Positions 1 to 8,634 of a DNA stretch of 64,000 bases are shown here, one piece after another. Positions within the stretch are counted from its first letter, which is position 1, and each line of letters starts with the position of its first letter. This DNA comes from Ferruginibacter sp. Lineage in GTDB: Bacteria > Bacteroidota > Bacteroidia > Chitinophagales > Chitinophagaceae. Location: contig JAEUVU010000013.1 of the NCBI GenBank assembly GCA_016786725.1, positions 434,001-498,000 on the forward strand, in the 5' to 3' direction. The notes under the pieces are model-generated. The model made no database searches. It was not told the DNA's origin and was given only the letters and a program-made list of their open reading frames with translations. Both the position numbers and the translations under genes were made by a program.

Positions 1-201
1 ACGCTTAAAGATTTTGAATTGTCTTTACAGCAATATGGCTTTGAAAGGGTTCATCATTCGCATATCATCAATCTTGCCCACCTGAAAAAATACTCACATA
101 AAGACGGCAACCTCCTAGAAATGAGTGATGGGTCTGCAGTTCCGCTGGCGCAGCGTAAAAAAGCTTTTATACTTTCAATTCTTGATCACATCAGTGTTTA
201 A
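1..201 (+). CDS. LytTR-type response regulator, C-terminal fragment
   Basis: The reading frame is open from the first base and stops at 199-201, so the gene begins outside the window. The visible 66 residues match the end of a LytTR DNA-binding domain: FERVHHSHIINLAHLKKY is the usual RVHRSYIVN-like segment, followed by MSDGSAVPLAQRKK, the typical G-x-x-hPho-S-x-R-K tail. In Bacteroidota such domains follow a receiver domain and work with a LytS-type histidine kinase. The kinase and receiver are not visible, so the regulated genes are unknown. No gene follows closely; the next starts at 368. Confidence 0.8.
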   Translation, partial: TLKDFELSLQQYGFERVHHSHIINLAHLKKYSHKDGNLLEMSDGSAVPLAQRKKAFILSILDHISV

Positions 202-367
202 AAAACGCTATTCCCCGCTTCCTCATACATTGCCCGATAACTCAATGATATCGTTTGCTCAATAAACCGTATCACTTGCCTGAAAACAATTTACTGGTTT
301 TGTGACAACGCTAATTTTAGTGATGTAATGGCCCAGGTGTCATTGCTTAATCATTAAAATAATAACA

Positions 368-1447
368 ATGAAATTCAGATTTATTGCAACTTCCTGCTTT
401 GCATTAGCGCTGTGGTTAAACAGCTATGCACAACTGGGCGGATTAAAGAACAAGGTTAAATCAGCCACCACACCAGAAACGCCGGCAGCAACCAAACCGG
501 AAGCTGTAGCTGAAAAACCAGCAGCGGCATCAGTGCAAACCCCGGCACAGGGAGGCATTATGATCTGGCCTGAGGGTTCAGGCAAATTATCGGCCAGCGA
601 ACCCTACTTAACTCCCCTGCACCAGAAATATGTGGGCAAAATTGTTTTTGCTGATGCAAAACTGCCCAAGGAATCAGCTACGGAATCCATGCTTAAAAAT
701 TCATTCACCCTTAATGAGTCAATCTACGGAAGGGTATTTGCACAAACAGCCGTAAAAAATTATGCGATATACAAAAACGGTGATCCTTCAAGGGCGCCGC
801 AACAAAATGATAAGAGTGAATACTACATTAAAATGCTGATTGATGGCGCTGAGCAAAAATTTCTTTTCAACCGGGATGATAACAGCGGCAAATATGAGGC
901 CTGGAATACCTGGGCTCTTTTTGTTTCAGCCAAAGGGGATGATGCAAAACAAAACAGGGCATTTGTTATTGAAGCGCTTAATAAACTTGCTCCCGGAAAA
1001 CACAACATAAAACTTCAGTTATTTGGCGGCGACAATACCGGCGACCATACCATCAGCCCGATTGCGGAGGGAGAGTTTACGCTGGATGTGATTGCCGGAC
1101 AGGTAATGAAGATCGGCCGTAACTGGGCTTCTTTTAAAGCTGAAATGAGCAACCCCGCTCTCGAAAAGCAGGTTGTGGAAGCCATTGCTGCACATGGCAA
1201 CAGGCAAAAATGGAAAGAAACATTTTCCAAAGCAAAAATACTGGACAAAGATTGGTATGTGACCAGGGCTGAATTTACCGGCCTTATTTTATACCGGACC
1301 ATCAATGTAGTGGTATATGCCAAATGGCCCGACGGGCATTGTACCGCACAGGAATTTTCTGTTGTTCAGCAGTATAATAACGGAGCTTTTTCCAAAACAA
1401 CCGAATACAATGCCATCGGTACACAATACCAGATTGACTGCGATTAA
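368..1447 (+). CDS. Secreted protein of unknown function
   Basis: A 359-residue protein starting at an ATG. Residues 1-21 look like a Sec signal peptide (MKFRF, hydrophobic core, then SYAQ), so export to the periplasm or cell surface is likely. Residues 35-65 are a low-complexity linker rich in Ala, Pro, Thr and Lys. The rest is a mixed alpha/beta sequence I cannot assign to a family; it carries no lipobox, C-terminal sorting domain or obvious catalytic motif. It stands alone, with 166 bp upstream and a strong hairpin terminator 20 bp downstream, so it is probably monocistronic. The gene call rests on length and signal peptide. Confidence 0.8.
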   Translation: MKFRFIATSCFALALWLNSYAQLGGLKNKVKSATTPETPAATKPEAVAEKPAAASVQTPAQGGIMIWPEGSGKLSASEPYLTPLHQKYVGKIVFADAKLPKESATESMLKNSFTLNESIYGRVFAQTAVKNYAIYKNGDPSRAPQQNDKSEYYIKMLIDGAEQKFLFNRDDNSGKYEAWNTWALFVSAKGDDAKQNRAFVIEALNKLAPGKHNIKLQLFGGDNTGDHTISPIAEGEFTLDVIAGQVMKIGRNWASFKAEMSNPALEKQVVEAIAAHGNRQKWKETFSKAKILDKDWYVTRAEFTGLILYRTINVVVYAKWPDGHCTAQEFSVVQQYNNGAFSKTTEYNAIGTQYQIDCD

Positions 1448-1467
1448 TTGAACAATGTATTTTGAGT

Positions 1468-1507
1468 AGCAGCAGGTACATTAATGTACCTGCTGCTTGC
1501 TTTTTAT
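1468..1507 (+). terminator. Intrinsic terminator after the 368-1447 gene
   Basis: A perfect inverted repeat, arms 1468-1482 and 1483-1497 (AGCAGCAGGTACATT and its complement), has no spacer, so the hairpin will open a few bases at its tip. It is followed by TGCTTTTTATTT. Position just after a stop codon supports termination of the secreted-protein transcript. Confidence 0.75.
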
Positions 1508-1579
1508 TTCATGACAGTCAGTTTGCCAGGGCAATTTGAAAGAAATTAAAGTGGTATCTTACTTCTTCAATAATTGCCA

Positions 1580-1678
1580 ATGAAAAGATCACTGTTGCTT
1601 ATTGCAGGATTTATAATTCTGCTTGCAACCGAAATTCTCCGTGTTTATTTTATCATGCCTTTTCCAGGCCATTTGTAA
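1580..1678 (+). pseudogene. Possible 32-codon gene remnant or tiny membrane peptide
   Basis: An ATG frame encodes 32 residues: MKRSLLLIAGFI, a hydrophobic stretch, then ILRVYFIMPFPG and a stop. The combination of one N-terminal membrane helix and a (L/I)RVYFIMPFPG segment resembles the start of larger Bacteroidota membrane-anchored proteins (from memory, some DUF3179 proteins), which suggests a decayed gene whose remainder is lost. The following bases up to 1740 keep short open stretches in another frame but nothing recognisable. It could equally be a chance ORF. The rest of the 1508-1817 spacer shows nothing else. Confidence 0.3.
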
Positions 1679-1817
1679 ATGATATTTATGAAGAATTCTG
1701 TTTATACTGGAAAGTTTCCACCTTTGCTGGCCGCCTGACCAGCAACAGCTAATTTCACTATTCAACATTTTTTCCTCTTCCTATTAAACTTTTTCTAACT
1801 TTAAGAAAATTTAATAC

Positions 1818-3362
1818 ATGCTGGTTAAAACCTTTGGCAGTGCTGTTTATGGGGTAGAAGCAATTACAATTACGGTGGAAGTAAGCGTGAACAACCAGGG
1901 CAAAAACTATTATATAGTTGGATTACCGGACAATGCCGTTAAAGAAAGTTTACAAAGAGTAGAGAGCGCCATCAAAAGCAATAAGCTTTACATGCCACGT
2001 ACCAAACTTGTGGTAAACCTTGCACCCGCTGATATAAAAAAAACGGGCACCGCTTTTGATCTCCCTATCGCTATTGGAACATTGGGTGCAACAGAACAAA
2101 TTGAAAATTCTGACAGGCTGAGTGAATATGTAATTATGGGTGAGTTGAGCCTTGATGGAGAAATACGGCCCATCAACGGAGCATTGCCCATCGCTATACA
2201 GGCACGAAAGGAGGGCTTTAAAGGCCTCATCGTTCCTAAACAAAATGCAAGAGAAGCGGCGATGGTAAACAACCTGCATGTGTATGCAGTGGAGCATATT
2301 ACAGATGTGATCGGTTTTTTCAAAGATGAAAGTTCTCTAAAGCCGGTCATTGTAAATACAAGAGAAGAATTTGCACATGCACAAAGCGATTTTGAAATTG
2401 ATTTTTGTGACGTTAAGGGACAGGAAAATATAAAAAGAGCTTTAGAAATTGCGGCAGCTGGTGGACATAATGCCATTTTAATTGGCCCGCCAGGCGCCGG
2501 TAAAACCATGCTGGCAAAGCGATTGCCAACCATATTGCCTCCATTAAGTTTGCAGGAGGCTTTGGAAACAACCAAGATACATTCTGTTGCAGGCAAGCTT
2601 CCCGAAAATTCTACTTTGATTTCTAAACGGCCATTCAGGAGTCCGCACCATACAATAAGTGATGTGGCTTTGGTTGGCGGCGGTGGTATTCCGCAACCCG
2701 GCGAAATTTCCCTGGCACACAATGGTGTTTTGTTTTTAGATGAACTTCCTGAATTTAAAAGGCAGGTGCTTGAAGTAATGCGCCAGCCAATGGAAGAAAG
2801 AAGAGTTACCATCTCCCGTGCAAAAGTTGCATTGGATTTTCCTGCATCATTTATGCTGATCGCCTCTATGAATCCTTGCCCTTGTGGATTTTTTAATCAT
2901 CCGGAGAAAGAATGTACCTGTCCGCCCGGCGCTGTACAAAAATATCTCAATAAAATTTCAGGCCCTTTATTAGACAGAATAGACCTGCATGTGGAAGTAA
3001 CTCCTGTTGCCTTTAATGAACTTTCATCTGCACAGCAATTTGAAAAAAGTATCAGCATAAGAGAACGTGTAATTAAGGCACGGGAGATACAGGCAGAGCG
3101 CTATAAAAAAAGCGAAGGGGTGTATGCCAACGCACAAATGAGCAGTAAGCAACTGAAAGAAATCTGTGTAATAACTACTGCCGGGCAAAACCTGTTAAAA
3201 GTGGCGATGGAAAAACTAAACCTCAGCGCCCGTGCCTACGACCGTATCTTAAAAGTAAGCCGGACCATTGCAGATCTTGCTGCCAGCCAAGATATAAAGC
3301 CAGAGCATTTGGCAGAGGCGATACAGTACAGAAGTTTGGATAGGGAAGGGTGGACGGGATAA
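1818..3362 (+). CDS. comM: YifB/ComM family Mg-chelatase-like AAA+ ATPase
   Basis: A 514-residue protein of the usual ComM length. Domains in order: an N-terminal ChlI-like fold (about 20-140, with GLPDNAVKES and NLAPADIKKTG), the Mg-chelatase AAA+ core (about 190-395) with Walker A GPPGAGKT at 223-230 and Walker B VLFLDEL near 304-310, the SMNPCPCG segment near 350-357, and a C-terminal chelatase domain. Family members act as hexameric helicases that promote branch migration during natural transformation in Vibrio and Haemophilus; the role in Bacteroidota is less clear. It is monocistronic and convergent with the response regulator at 3366, only 3 bp away. Confidence 0.95.
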   Translation: MLVKTFGSAVYGVEAITITVEVSVNNQGKNYYIVGLPDNAVKESLQRVESAIKSNKLYMPRTKLVVNLAPADIKKTGTAFDLPIAIGTLGATEQIENSDRLSEYVIMGELSLDGEIRPINGALPIAIQARKEGFKGLIVPKQNAREAAMVNNLHVYAVEHITDVIGFFKDESSLKPVIVNTREEFAHAQSDFEIDFCDVKGQENIKRALEIAAAGGHNAILIGPPGAGKTMLAKRLPTILPPLSLQEALETTKIHSVAGKLPENSTLISKRPFRSPHHTISDVALVGGGGIPQPGEISLAHNGVLFLDELPEFKRQVLEVMRQPMEERRVTISRAKVALDFPASFMLIASMNPCPCGFFNHPEKECTCPPGAVQKYLNKISGPLLDRIDLHVEVTPVAFNELSSAQQFEKSISIRERVIKAREIQAERYKKSEGVYANAQMSSKQLKEICVITTAGQNLLKVAMEKLNLSARAYDRILKVSRTIADLAASQDIKPEHLAEAIQYRSLDREGWTG

Positions 3363-3365
3363 ATT

Positions 3366-4031
3366 TTACAATGCCTTCACAATCCCATTCTTTATAGCGT
3401 AAACAACCAATCCAACCGTATTCTTTACATTCATCTTCTCTAAAATTTTCAACCGGTGACCTTCAACGGTACGTACACTGATGAATAATTTATCACCAAT
3501 TTCTTTATTGGTCATTTCAGCACAAATACAGGCGATGATCTCCTTCTCCCTTTCGCTAAACTCAACTTTTGCTGTTTTTTTGTAAGGGTTAAAACGGCTC
3601 TTGGCGATCATCTGCGTAAGCTTATGACTGGTTGTTTTGCAGTAATACGGGTCATCATTATACACCGTTTTAATAGCTTCAATGATCTGGTCTTTGCCTG
3701 CATTCTTTATCAAATACCCTTTGGCACCGGCTTCCAGCATTTCGATGATCAGTTCATCATCATCATACATAGATAAACCAATGATACCTTTATCAGGATA
3801 TAGTTCAGCTATTTTTTTTGTTGCTTCAATGCCATCCATCACGGGCATTTTTATATCTGTCAATATCACATTGGGCTTCACCTGCTCAGTTAGTTCAAGT
3901 AGCTCCTTTCCATTGGCTGCTTCTCCAACCAGGATAATTTCAGGAAATTTCGAGAGCATCAGTTTAAAACCATCCCTGAAAATTTCATGGTCATCTGCAA
4001 TAATTAATTTTATATCGGCTACGGTTGACAT
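3366..4031 (-). CDS. NarL/FixJ (LuxR-type) response regulator
   Basis: With the start at MSTVADIK (ATG at 4031) the protein has 221 residues. I prefer this to the upstream ATG at 4055 because 4031 lies one base after the kinase stop codon, a common coupling arrangement, and because the receiver then starts normally. The receiver (about 6-125) has the acidic pair D13-D14, phospho-acceptor D59 (LTDIKMP) and the conserved Lys in GYLIKNA. A LuxR-type helix-turn-helix follows (about 155-215: SEREKEIIA, TNKEIGDKLFISVRTVEGH). Its partner is almost certainly the adjacent kinase. Targets unknown; the same run holds a membrane protein and a lipoprotein. Confidence 0.93.
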   Translation of the reverse strand: MSTVADIKLIIADDHEIFRDGFKLMLSKFPEIILVGEAANGKELLELTEQVKPNVILTDIKMPVMDGIEATKKIAELYPDKGIIGLSMYDDDELIIEMLEAGAKGYLIKNAGKDQIIEAIKTVYNDDPYYCKTTSHKLTQMIAKSRFNPYKKTAKVEFSEREKEIIACICAEMTNKEIGDKLFISVRTVEGHRLKILEKMNVKNTVGLVVYAIKNGIVKAL

Positions 4032-4032
4032 A

Positions 4033-4761
4033 TTATAATGGCATTTCAATTTCAAATGCGGTACCCAGGCCGGGTTGTGTGTTTACCAAAACTTGTCCGC
4101 CTAACAGCTCTACCCTGCTATGAATACTTAATAATCCCAGGCCCCTGTCTATCTGTGTTTTTTCAGAATAGTTAAAACCAATACCATCATCTTTGGTTTT
4201 TAATAAAAGCATTTTATTATTTTTCTGAATGCTGATGCTGAGTGATGTTGCCCTGGCATGTTTTACAGTATTATGTATGATCTCCTGTAAAATCCTGTAC
4301 AGGTTTATTTCACGTTCGGGTAAAAGTGTAAAATCGCAATAAGTAAAAGAAATATTTACAGGGTGCAATGGTTTAAGTTTACCAATAAACTCTTCTGTGG
4401 CTTTAATAAAACCCTTGCGAACGAGCGTATTTGGCAGCAGGTCGTAAGATATTTCTCTGAAGCGCTGAATAATGCTGTCTATCTGGTCGCTCGATTTCTC
4501 AAGCACCGCTGTTTCAGTTTCATCACTTGGCTCCAGGTGATTGATCTGCAACTTGATGGCTGATAAAAGCGGCCCCAGTTCATCATGCAGATCATCAGCG
4601 ATTCTTTTGCGCTCGTTTTCTAAAGTATTCACTTCTGCTGCAATGCGTGCCTGCTGCCATTTTAATACTTTTCTGTGTTCTCTTACGATGTAGATAATAA
4701 AAAAGGAAATGATAAGCACCAATATTACGGCAGATATTAAAACAGCATTGAACATAAGCAC
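4033..4761 (-). CDS. NarX-type sensor histidine kinase
   Basis: A 242-residue membrane-anchored kinase. One hydrophobic helix (about 5-25) is followed by a short coiled coil and a HisKA_3 dimerisation domain with the phospho-acceptor H59 in RKRIADDLHDELGPLLSA. The HATPase_c domain shows the N box (EIIHNTVKHA), G1 box (DDGIGF) and G2 box (RGLGLLSIHSRVELLGG). There is no extracellular or PAS sensing domain, so the signal must come from the membrane, from a partner, or from the upstream membrane protein or lipoprotein. It ends 1 bp before the response-regulator start, so translation is probably coupled. Confidence 0.93.
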   Translation of the reverse strand: MLMFNAVLISAVILVLIISFFIIYIVREHRKVLKWQQARIAAEVNTLENERKRIADDLHDELGPLLSAIKLQINHLEPSDETETAVLEKSSDQIDSIIQRFREISYDLLPNTLVRKGFIKATEEFIGKLKPLHPVNISFTYCDFTLLPEREINLYRILQEIIHNTVKHARATSLSISIQKNNKMLLLKTKDDGIGFNYSEKTQIDRGLGLLSIHSRVELLGGQVLVNTQPGLGTAFEIEMPL

Positions 4762-4796
4762 TCACTTTATTCATCCCTTGAATTTCCAGGTTGAAT

Positions 4797-5444
4797 TTAG
4801 GTATCTTTTTTGGGAATTTTTAAAATAGCTACTGTAAAGAGCAAGTAACTAAAGGCATTTGATAAATGCTGTATGTCTGCAATGGATTGCCCTTTTTTTG
4901 TTTTCATCAGTGAAAAAACCAGTACCCCGAAAATTAGAAAATTAAATGCATTGTATAAAATGGATGCGCTACTGAACCAAAACCAGAAATTATCTGTAAG
5001 CTTATACCGTACCTCCGTTATCTGTTTTGAAAGTATATCAATACAGGTAACGAGCATTACAACCGAAACAAAGCAAAGGAGATACAAAAAAAGATTGTAT
5101 ACACTTCTGTAATAAATGCAATCGAAAATTGCAACCACAACCGCCGAAAGCAATAACAGTTGCAATTTTCTTTTACCTAGATATCCATTGTTGTAAACAA
5201 AAAACAAGAACAACGCTAAATTCAAAAGCATGTATATATTAATGGGCAATCTTGACAAGCTGCCTAAATTTGGGAACTTGATACCCAAATAGATCCATGT
5301 TTCAAGCAGAGCAACCAATATCATCATGTAAATAAATGCATGAAATTTTTTATCAATTGCACTAAGGCGGAAAATACCTGCAATGGCGGGTAATACGCAA
5401 CTCATTGCCAGTATATATTTTACGTCTTCGTTCATATTTAGCAA
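4797..5444 (-). CDS. Polytopic membrane protein, possible sensor partner
   Basis: A 215-residue hydrophobic protein with about seven predicted membrane segments (for example FIYMMILVALLETWIYLG and INIYMLLNLALFLFFVY). I do not recognise a named family. It lies 35 bp upstream of the histidine kinase and 27 bp downstream of the lipoprotein gene, all on the minus strand, so the four probably form one transcription unit. Because the kinase has no input domain, this protein is a reasonable candidate for signal reception, but that is inference from context. Start at ATG 5444; MNEDVKYIL three codons later is an equally good start. Confidence 0.75.
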   Translation of the reverse strand: MLNMNEDVKYILAMSCVLPAIAGIFRLSAIDKKFHAFIYMMILVALLETWIYLGIKFPNLGSLSRLPINIYMLLNLALFLFFVYNNGYLGKRKLQLLLLSAVVVAIFDCIYYRSVYNLFLYLLCFVSVVMLVTCIDILSKQITEVRYKLTDNFWFWFSSASILYNAFNFLIFGVLVFSLMKTKKGQSIADIQHLSNAFSYLLFTVAILKIPKKDT

Positions 5445-5471
5445 TTACAAAGAATATACCTTCTTGTTTTA

Positions 5472-6020
5472 CTATGGCATCTGGCCATACTCAGCGCCGC
5501 CGCTGCTTCCGGTGGCACTGCCTGCACCATTGGCTAAGCTTTTATTAACCGGTTTGTCGCAACAGTCTTCAGCACTTACATACAAATTACTGTAATCGTC
5601 TGCATTGATACCCACCAGTATTATATGTATCCTGTTATCGGCTCCAATGCCATACAGCACACGTAAGCCTATCGATTTTTCATTGGCAATAATTTTGCGG
5701 ATGATGCAACTGTTAAAGGAAACAGAGCCACCTCTCAAAAATCCGGCCGCCATTTTATCCATTGCAGCTGCAATGGTGTCCTGATCGCCACCCAGTCTTT
5801 TTTTATACGCTTCATATTTCCCTGTCCACATTTCGATTGAATCTTTCGAAAGAAAATGACACTTGTTTACCAATGCCAGGGATTGTTCGTTGGTTACTTT
5901 GCCCGTGTAGCCTGCACAACATTTGCCGTCAGTATTATTGTTGCAACTACTGGTTGCCAGCAATAATGCAAAACTGGTAACCGGTACTACTGCAAGTTTA
6001 AGTTTGGTTAAGAGCTTCAT
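5472..6020 (-). CDS. Small lipoprotein of unknown function
   Basis: From the ATG at 6020 the protein has 182 residues (a second ATG lies two codons upstream at 6026). A basic start (MKLLTKLKL), a hydrophobic core and ATSSC form a signal peptide with a lipobox, so it should be lipidated on the Cys and exported. The mature part has several cysteines (KCCAGY, NKCHFL, NSCII, AEDCCDK), which could form disulphides or bind metal, and a Gly/Ser-rich tail. No catalytic motif recognised. It is the first gene of the leftward run with the membrane protein, kinase and regulator, and is divergent from the unknown cluster at 6264. Confidence 0.75.
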   Translation of the reverse strand: MKLLTKLKLAVVPVTSFALLLATSSCNNNTDGKCCAGYTGKVTNEQSLALVNKCHFLSKDSIEMWTGKYEAYKKRLGGDQDTIAAAMDKMAAGFLRGGSVSFNSCIIRKIIANEKSIGLRVLYGIGADNRIHIILVGINADDYSNLYVSAEDCCDKPVNKSLANGAGSATGSSGGAEYGQMP

Positions 6021-6082
6021 ATACATTTTGGTTTAAATTTTTTGGTATGCGGCAAAGTAATGTACAAAACAAAATGCTGCGG

Positions 6083-6098
6083 CAGGTATTTATACCTG
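6083..6098. promoter_or_regulatory. ATACCTG inverted repeat in divergent spacer
   Basis: CAGGTAT at 6083-6089 and its complement ATACCTG at 6092-6098 form a 7-bp inverted repeat. ATACCTGT recurs at 6136-6143, and a GATACCT at 6172-6178. The spacing and position between the divergent lipoprotein operon and the unknown cluster suggest an operator, possibly for the LuxR-type regulator. The T run after the hairpin could also make it a weak terminator. The rest of the 6027-6263 spacer holds leader copy 1 at 6215. Confidence 0.3.
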
Positions 6099-6214
6099 TT
6101 TTTTTGGGTAGTTAATGAAAACTAATTCAGTAGAGATACCTGTAAAATTTGTGGTAGTTGTTTTCATTTTTGATACCTCAAAATTATGCAGCAAAAAAAA
6201 ACTGCAGCATAAAA

Positions 6215-6246
6215 CCCGGAAGCCGAAAAGGGATCAAGAGTAGGCA
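6215..6246 (+). ncRNA. Candidate pseudoknot leader, copy 1 of 3
   Basis: This short element ends 17 bases before the ATG of the 6264 gene. Stem P1: CCC 6215-6217 pairs with GGG 6230-6232. Stem P2: GCC 6222-6224 pairs with GGC 6243-6245. Loop 1 is 4 nt, the P2-to-P1 linker is GAAAA, and the last loop ends in AGAGTA. The same arrangement with different P1 bases appears at 8578 and 8951. I do not recognise it as a known riboswitch class. Confidence 0.55.
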
Positions 6247-6263
6247 ATTCAAACAAAAATATT

Positions 6264-8510
6264 ATGAGCTACTTATTTAAAGGCAACCTGCGTGGTTTCT
6301 ATTGTGGAGATTGTTTCGACTTTCTGTACAATGCCAATGTAAAAATTTATGCAACTGCCAAGGATGCCAATGTAACGGCCCTTGCTGTTGCAAGAGAAAA
6401 AGAAACCTTTCATCAACGTACCGATGATGAACTGAGAGCTTTAAGCAAAACGCTCATCGGTGAAGGCCTTACTGATGAGGCCGGTAATTTTTCTATTGAA
6501 TTATCGGATAAAAAATACGACGGTGGTGCCTTTGATATCGATTTTGAATGCGGCACGCCTCCACTGAAAATTCCTCCACGCAAAAAAGAACCGCCACGTC
6601 CGCCAAGGCCGTTCCAGTTTCATGTTACTACTTTTCAGCCACAGTGGACAGGAGCTGCAGAAGAAGCAAGGGGCCAGGTAATGGCTTACTGGGAATATGC
6701 CATTCCGTTTAAATTCTGGTGCTGGATATTACGTTTGTTTAAATGGTATGTTATCTGCGGAAAAGTTAACGACTGTAAAAATAAGCAGCCGGTTGCAGGT
6801 GTAAAAGTGTTTGCTTATGATGTGGATTTGCTACAGGATGATGCATTGGGTTTTGGCATCACAAACAATAATGGAGATTTCCGTATCTACTATACCGAAG
6901 CCGATTTCAGCAAAACTATATTCAGTTGGTTAAATGTTGAATGGCCTGCCGGGCCAGATCTGTACTTCAGGATAGAAGCTGCAGATGGCACTGTTCTTCT
7001 TGCAGAAAACCGGCAGCGTGGCCATGACCGTGACCGTACAAATGCTTCTAATTGTTTTTGTGTTAATTTTTGTGTTGAATGCCCGGCCGGGTCTATGGTT
7101 TGTAAACTTACAGGCCCTACAGGTTGCTTCGATGGCAAATTTACACTTACCGATGGCAAATACATTCCTGTTACAGGCAGTGCCGGAAGTTGCGGGCTTA
7201 AAAAATATGAACTTGAAGTACTTTGGAACGGAACTTTACTGATACCTGGCGCTATTGTGTATGCTAATGTAGCAGGTAATCCTGATACAGCATTAACTTC
7301 CGGCAATCACGCAGTATATAATGGTAATGTTGGTTTTATTAATGTACAAAAGGTTGTGGAAGGTGCCGGCGCCAATCTTGCTACCTCAACCAATTTTACT
7401 GTACACTTACGTTGCTACAATGCTGATGGAAGTTTTGTAGACGTTTATACCAGTTTTCAGTTAGACAGCTCGGAAGTTTATATTAAGAATGTTGGCGGCA
7501 GGGTTGCGCCTGATGTACTGGATGCTGCGGAGCAATTGCGTATTGCTGATTCTGCTGCTGCTGCTATAGGTACTATTGGCGGAACCGTGGGCATTTATGG
7601 TGCAGCCAGGGTATATGGTTGCAGTGATGAGCAGATAAAAGAATACTCCCTGTATTTTAAACACGACAATTTCGCTTCTGTACAACCACCAAACGGTCCT
7701 TCGTTCGATGCTGCTGCTAACGGCTGGACACAGATATGCAGGGTAGATTATACAAGTTATCTTTCATTCACACCATCTGAATTGATCAGCAATAATGAAT
7801 TGACCGGGCCAACATCACGGCTCACCAACAGCGGATTTTACACTTATCACATGCCTGTATATATTCCATTGCTTAATACGTGGATCTATATTGATGTACC
7901 CAAATTGGCCGGATCTTCATGGGGTACAGGAGCAAGCGGAAGATACAGTGTTTTACTGCAGGTGATTGATACAGCCGGAACTTATTACCATGATATTCAA
8001 AAAGTATGGGTTGATAACGAAAGTATAGAAGGTATTATAACAAAGATCGGCAGCCAGCCTCCTTGCACCGACCTGTACATGCGGGATAAACTGGGAAATT
8101 TCAAAACAGTGGATGTATTGGGCACCGCTTATGATCCGCTGATCATACCGGGAGATCTTACACAACCCACAAGCGATAATTTTGACAGCTACCAGGTAAG
8201 TATTAAGAAACAAAGTGCTGCTTCAGCCAACACCATCATCAATTCATCTACCCCGATTCCTGCCCGTCCGGCGCTAAGTGGTATTGGTACATTGGCAAGT
8301 TTTAACCTGGCTAACCTGGATGTAACACAAAATCCGATCTTAAATCCTGGCTCACCATGGCCTGCTGATCAGTTGCTCACCGATGGAGCAAGCTGTAACT
8401 ATAACTTCATTTTATATGTAGCAGACAAAACATTGGTTAGCGAAACTACGGTACATCATATTTCACCGTATTATTTTCCGATAAAGATCATCAACAGTAA
8501 TGAACCATGA
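6264..8510 (+). CDS. Large cysteine-rich protein with carboxypeptidase-regulatory-like domain, unknown function
   Basis: A 748-residue protein with no signal peptide, so probably cytoplasmic unless exported by a non-Sec route. Residues about 1-130 contain a Cys-containing start (YCGDCFDF) and a Pro/Lys-rich stretch (IPPRKKEPPRPPRP). Around 165-250 there is a transthyretin or carboxypeptidase-regulatory-like segment (ICGKVNDCKNKQPVAGVKV followed by a GDFRI strand). Residues 270-300 hold a Cys cluster (NCFCVNFCVEC). The remainder is beta-rich without a recognised family; roughly twenty cysteines are spread along the chain. First gene of a three-gene unit in which each gene has the same pseudoknot-like leader, and it is followed by its own terminator. 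Function unknown. Confidence 0.85.
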   Translation: MSYLFKGNLRGFYCGDCFDFLYNANVKIYATAKDANVTALAVAREKETFHQRTDDELRALSKTLIGEGLTDEAGNFSIELSDKKYDGGAFDIDFECGTPPLKIPPRKKEPPRPPRPFQFHVTTFQPQWTGAAEEARGQVMAYWEYAIPFKFWCWILRLFKWYVICGKVNDCKNKQPVAGVKVFAYDVDLLQDDALGFGITNNNGDFRIYYTEADFSKTIFSWLNVEWPAGPDLYFRIEAADGTVLLAENRQRGHDRDRTNASNCFCVNFCVECPAGSMVCKLTGPTGCFDGKFTLTDGKYIPVTGSAGSCGLKKYELEVLWNGTLLIPGAIVYANVAGNPDTALTSGNHAVYNGNVGFINVQKVVEGAGANLATSTNFTVHLRCYNADGSFVDVYTSFQLDSSEVYIKNVGGRVAPDVLDAAEQLRIADSAAAAIGTIGGTVGIYGAARVYGCSDEQIKEYSLYFKHDNFASVQPPNGPSFDAAANGWTQICRVDYTSYLSFTPSELISNNELTGPTSRLTNSGFYTYHMPVYIPLLNTWIYIDVPKLAGSSWGTGASGRYSVLLQVIDTAGTYYHDIQKVWVDNESIEGIITKIGSQPPCTDLYMRDKLGNFKTVDVLGTAYDPLIIPGDLTQPTSDNFDSYQVSIKKQSAASANTIINSSTPIPARPALSGIGTLASFNLANLDVTQNPILNPGSPWPADQLLTDGASCNYNFILYVADKTLVSETTVHHISPYYFPIKIINSNEP

Positions 8511-8528
8511 TGATAGCTTAATGATTGC

Positions 8529-8565
8529 AAAAGATTGCAGCCGCATTAACCGGCTGCAATCTTTT
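8529..8565 (+). terminator. Strong hairpin terminator after the 6264-8510 gene
   Basis: Arms 8529-8543 and 8551-8565 are perfect 15-bp complements (inner part GATTGCAGCCG / CGGCTGCAATC) around the loop CATTAAC. The 3' arm ends in TTTT. It lies 18 bp after the stop codon and 12 bp before leader copy 2. Its place between a gene and the next leader means the two downstream genes either have a promoter of their own or depend on read-through. Confidence 0.7.
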
Positions 8566-8577
8566 AAAAACATAAAA

Positions 8578-8612
8578 CGGAGTATGCCCAAAATCCGCAA
8601 ACAGAGTAGGCG
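8578..8612 (+). ncRNA. Candidate pseudoknot leader, copy 2 of 3
   Basis: P1: CGGA 8578-8581 pairs with TCCG 8594-8597. P2: TGCC 8585-8588 pairs with GGCG 8609-8612 (the outer pair is T-G). Loop 1 is 4 nt, the linker is CAAAA, the last loop ends in AGAGTA. The P1 bases differ from copies 1 and 3 but still pair. It ends 22 bases before the ATG of the 8635 gene. Confidence 0.55.
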
Positions 8613-8634
8613 TAAAATTTAAAACTTTTTAAAA

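Noticed and set aside
1988..2812. Long (274 codon) open frame on the minus strand inside comM
   Set aside because: It is fully antisense to a well-supported gene, has Ser/Pro/Leu-rich composition typical of a shadow frame, and shows no domain.
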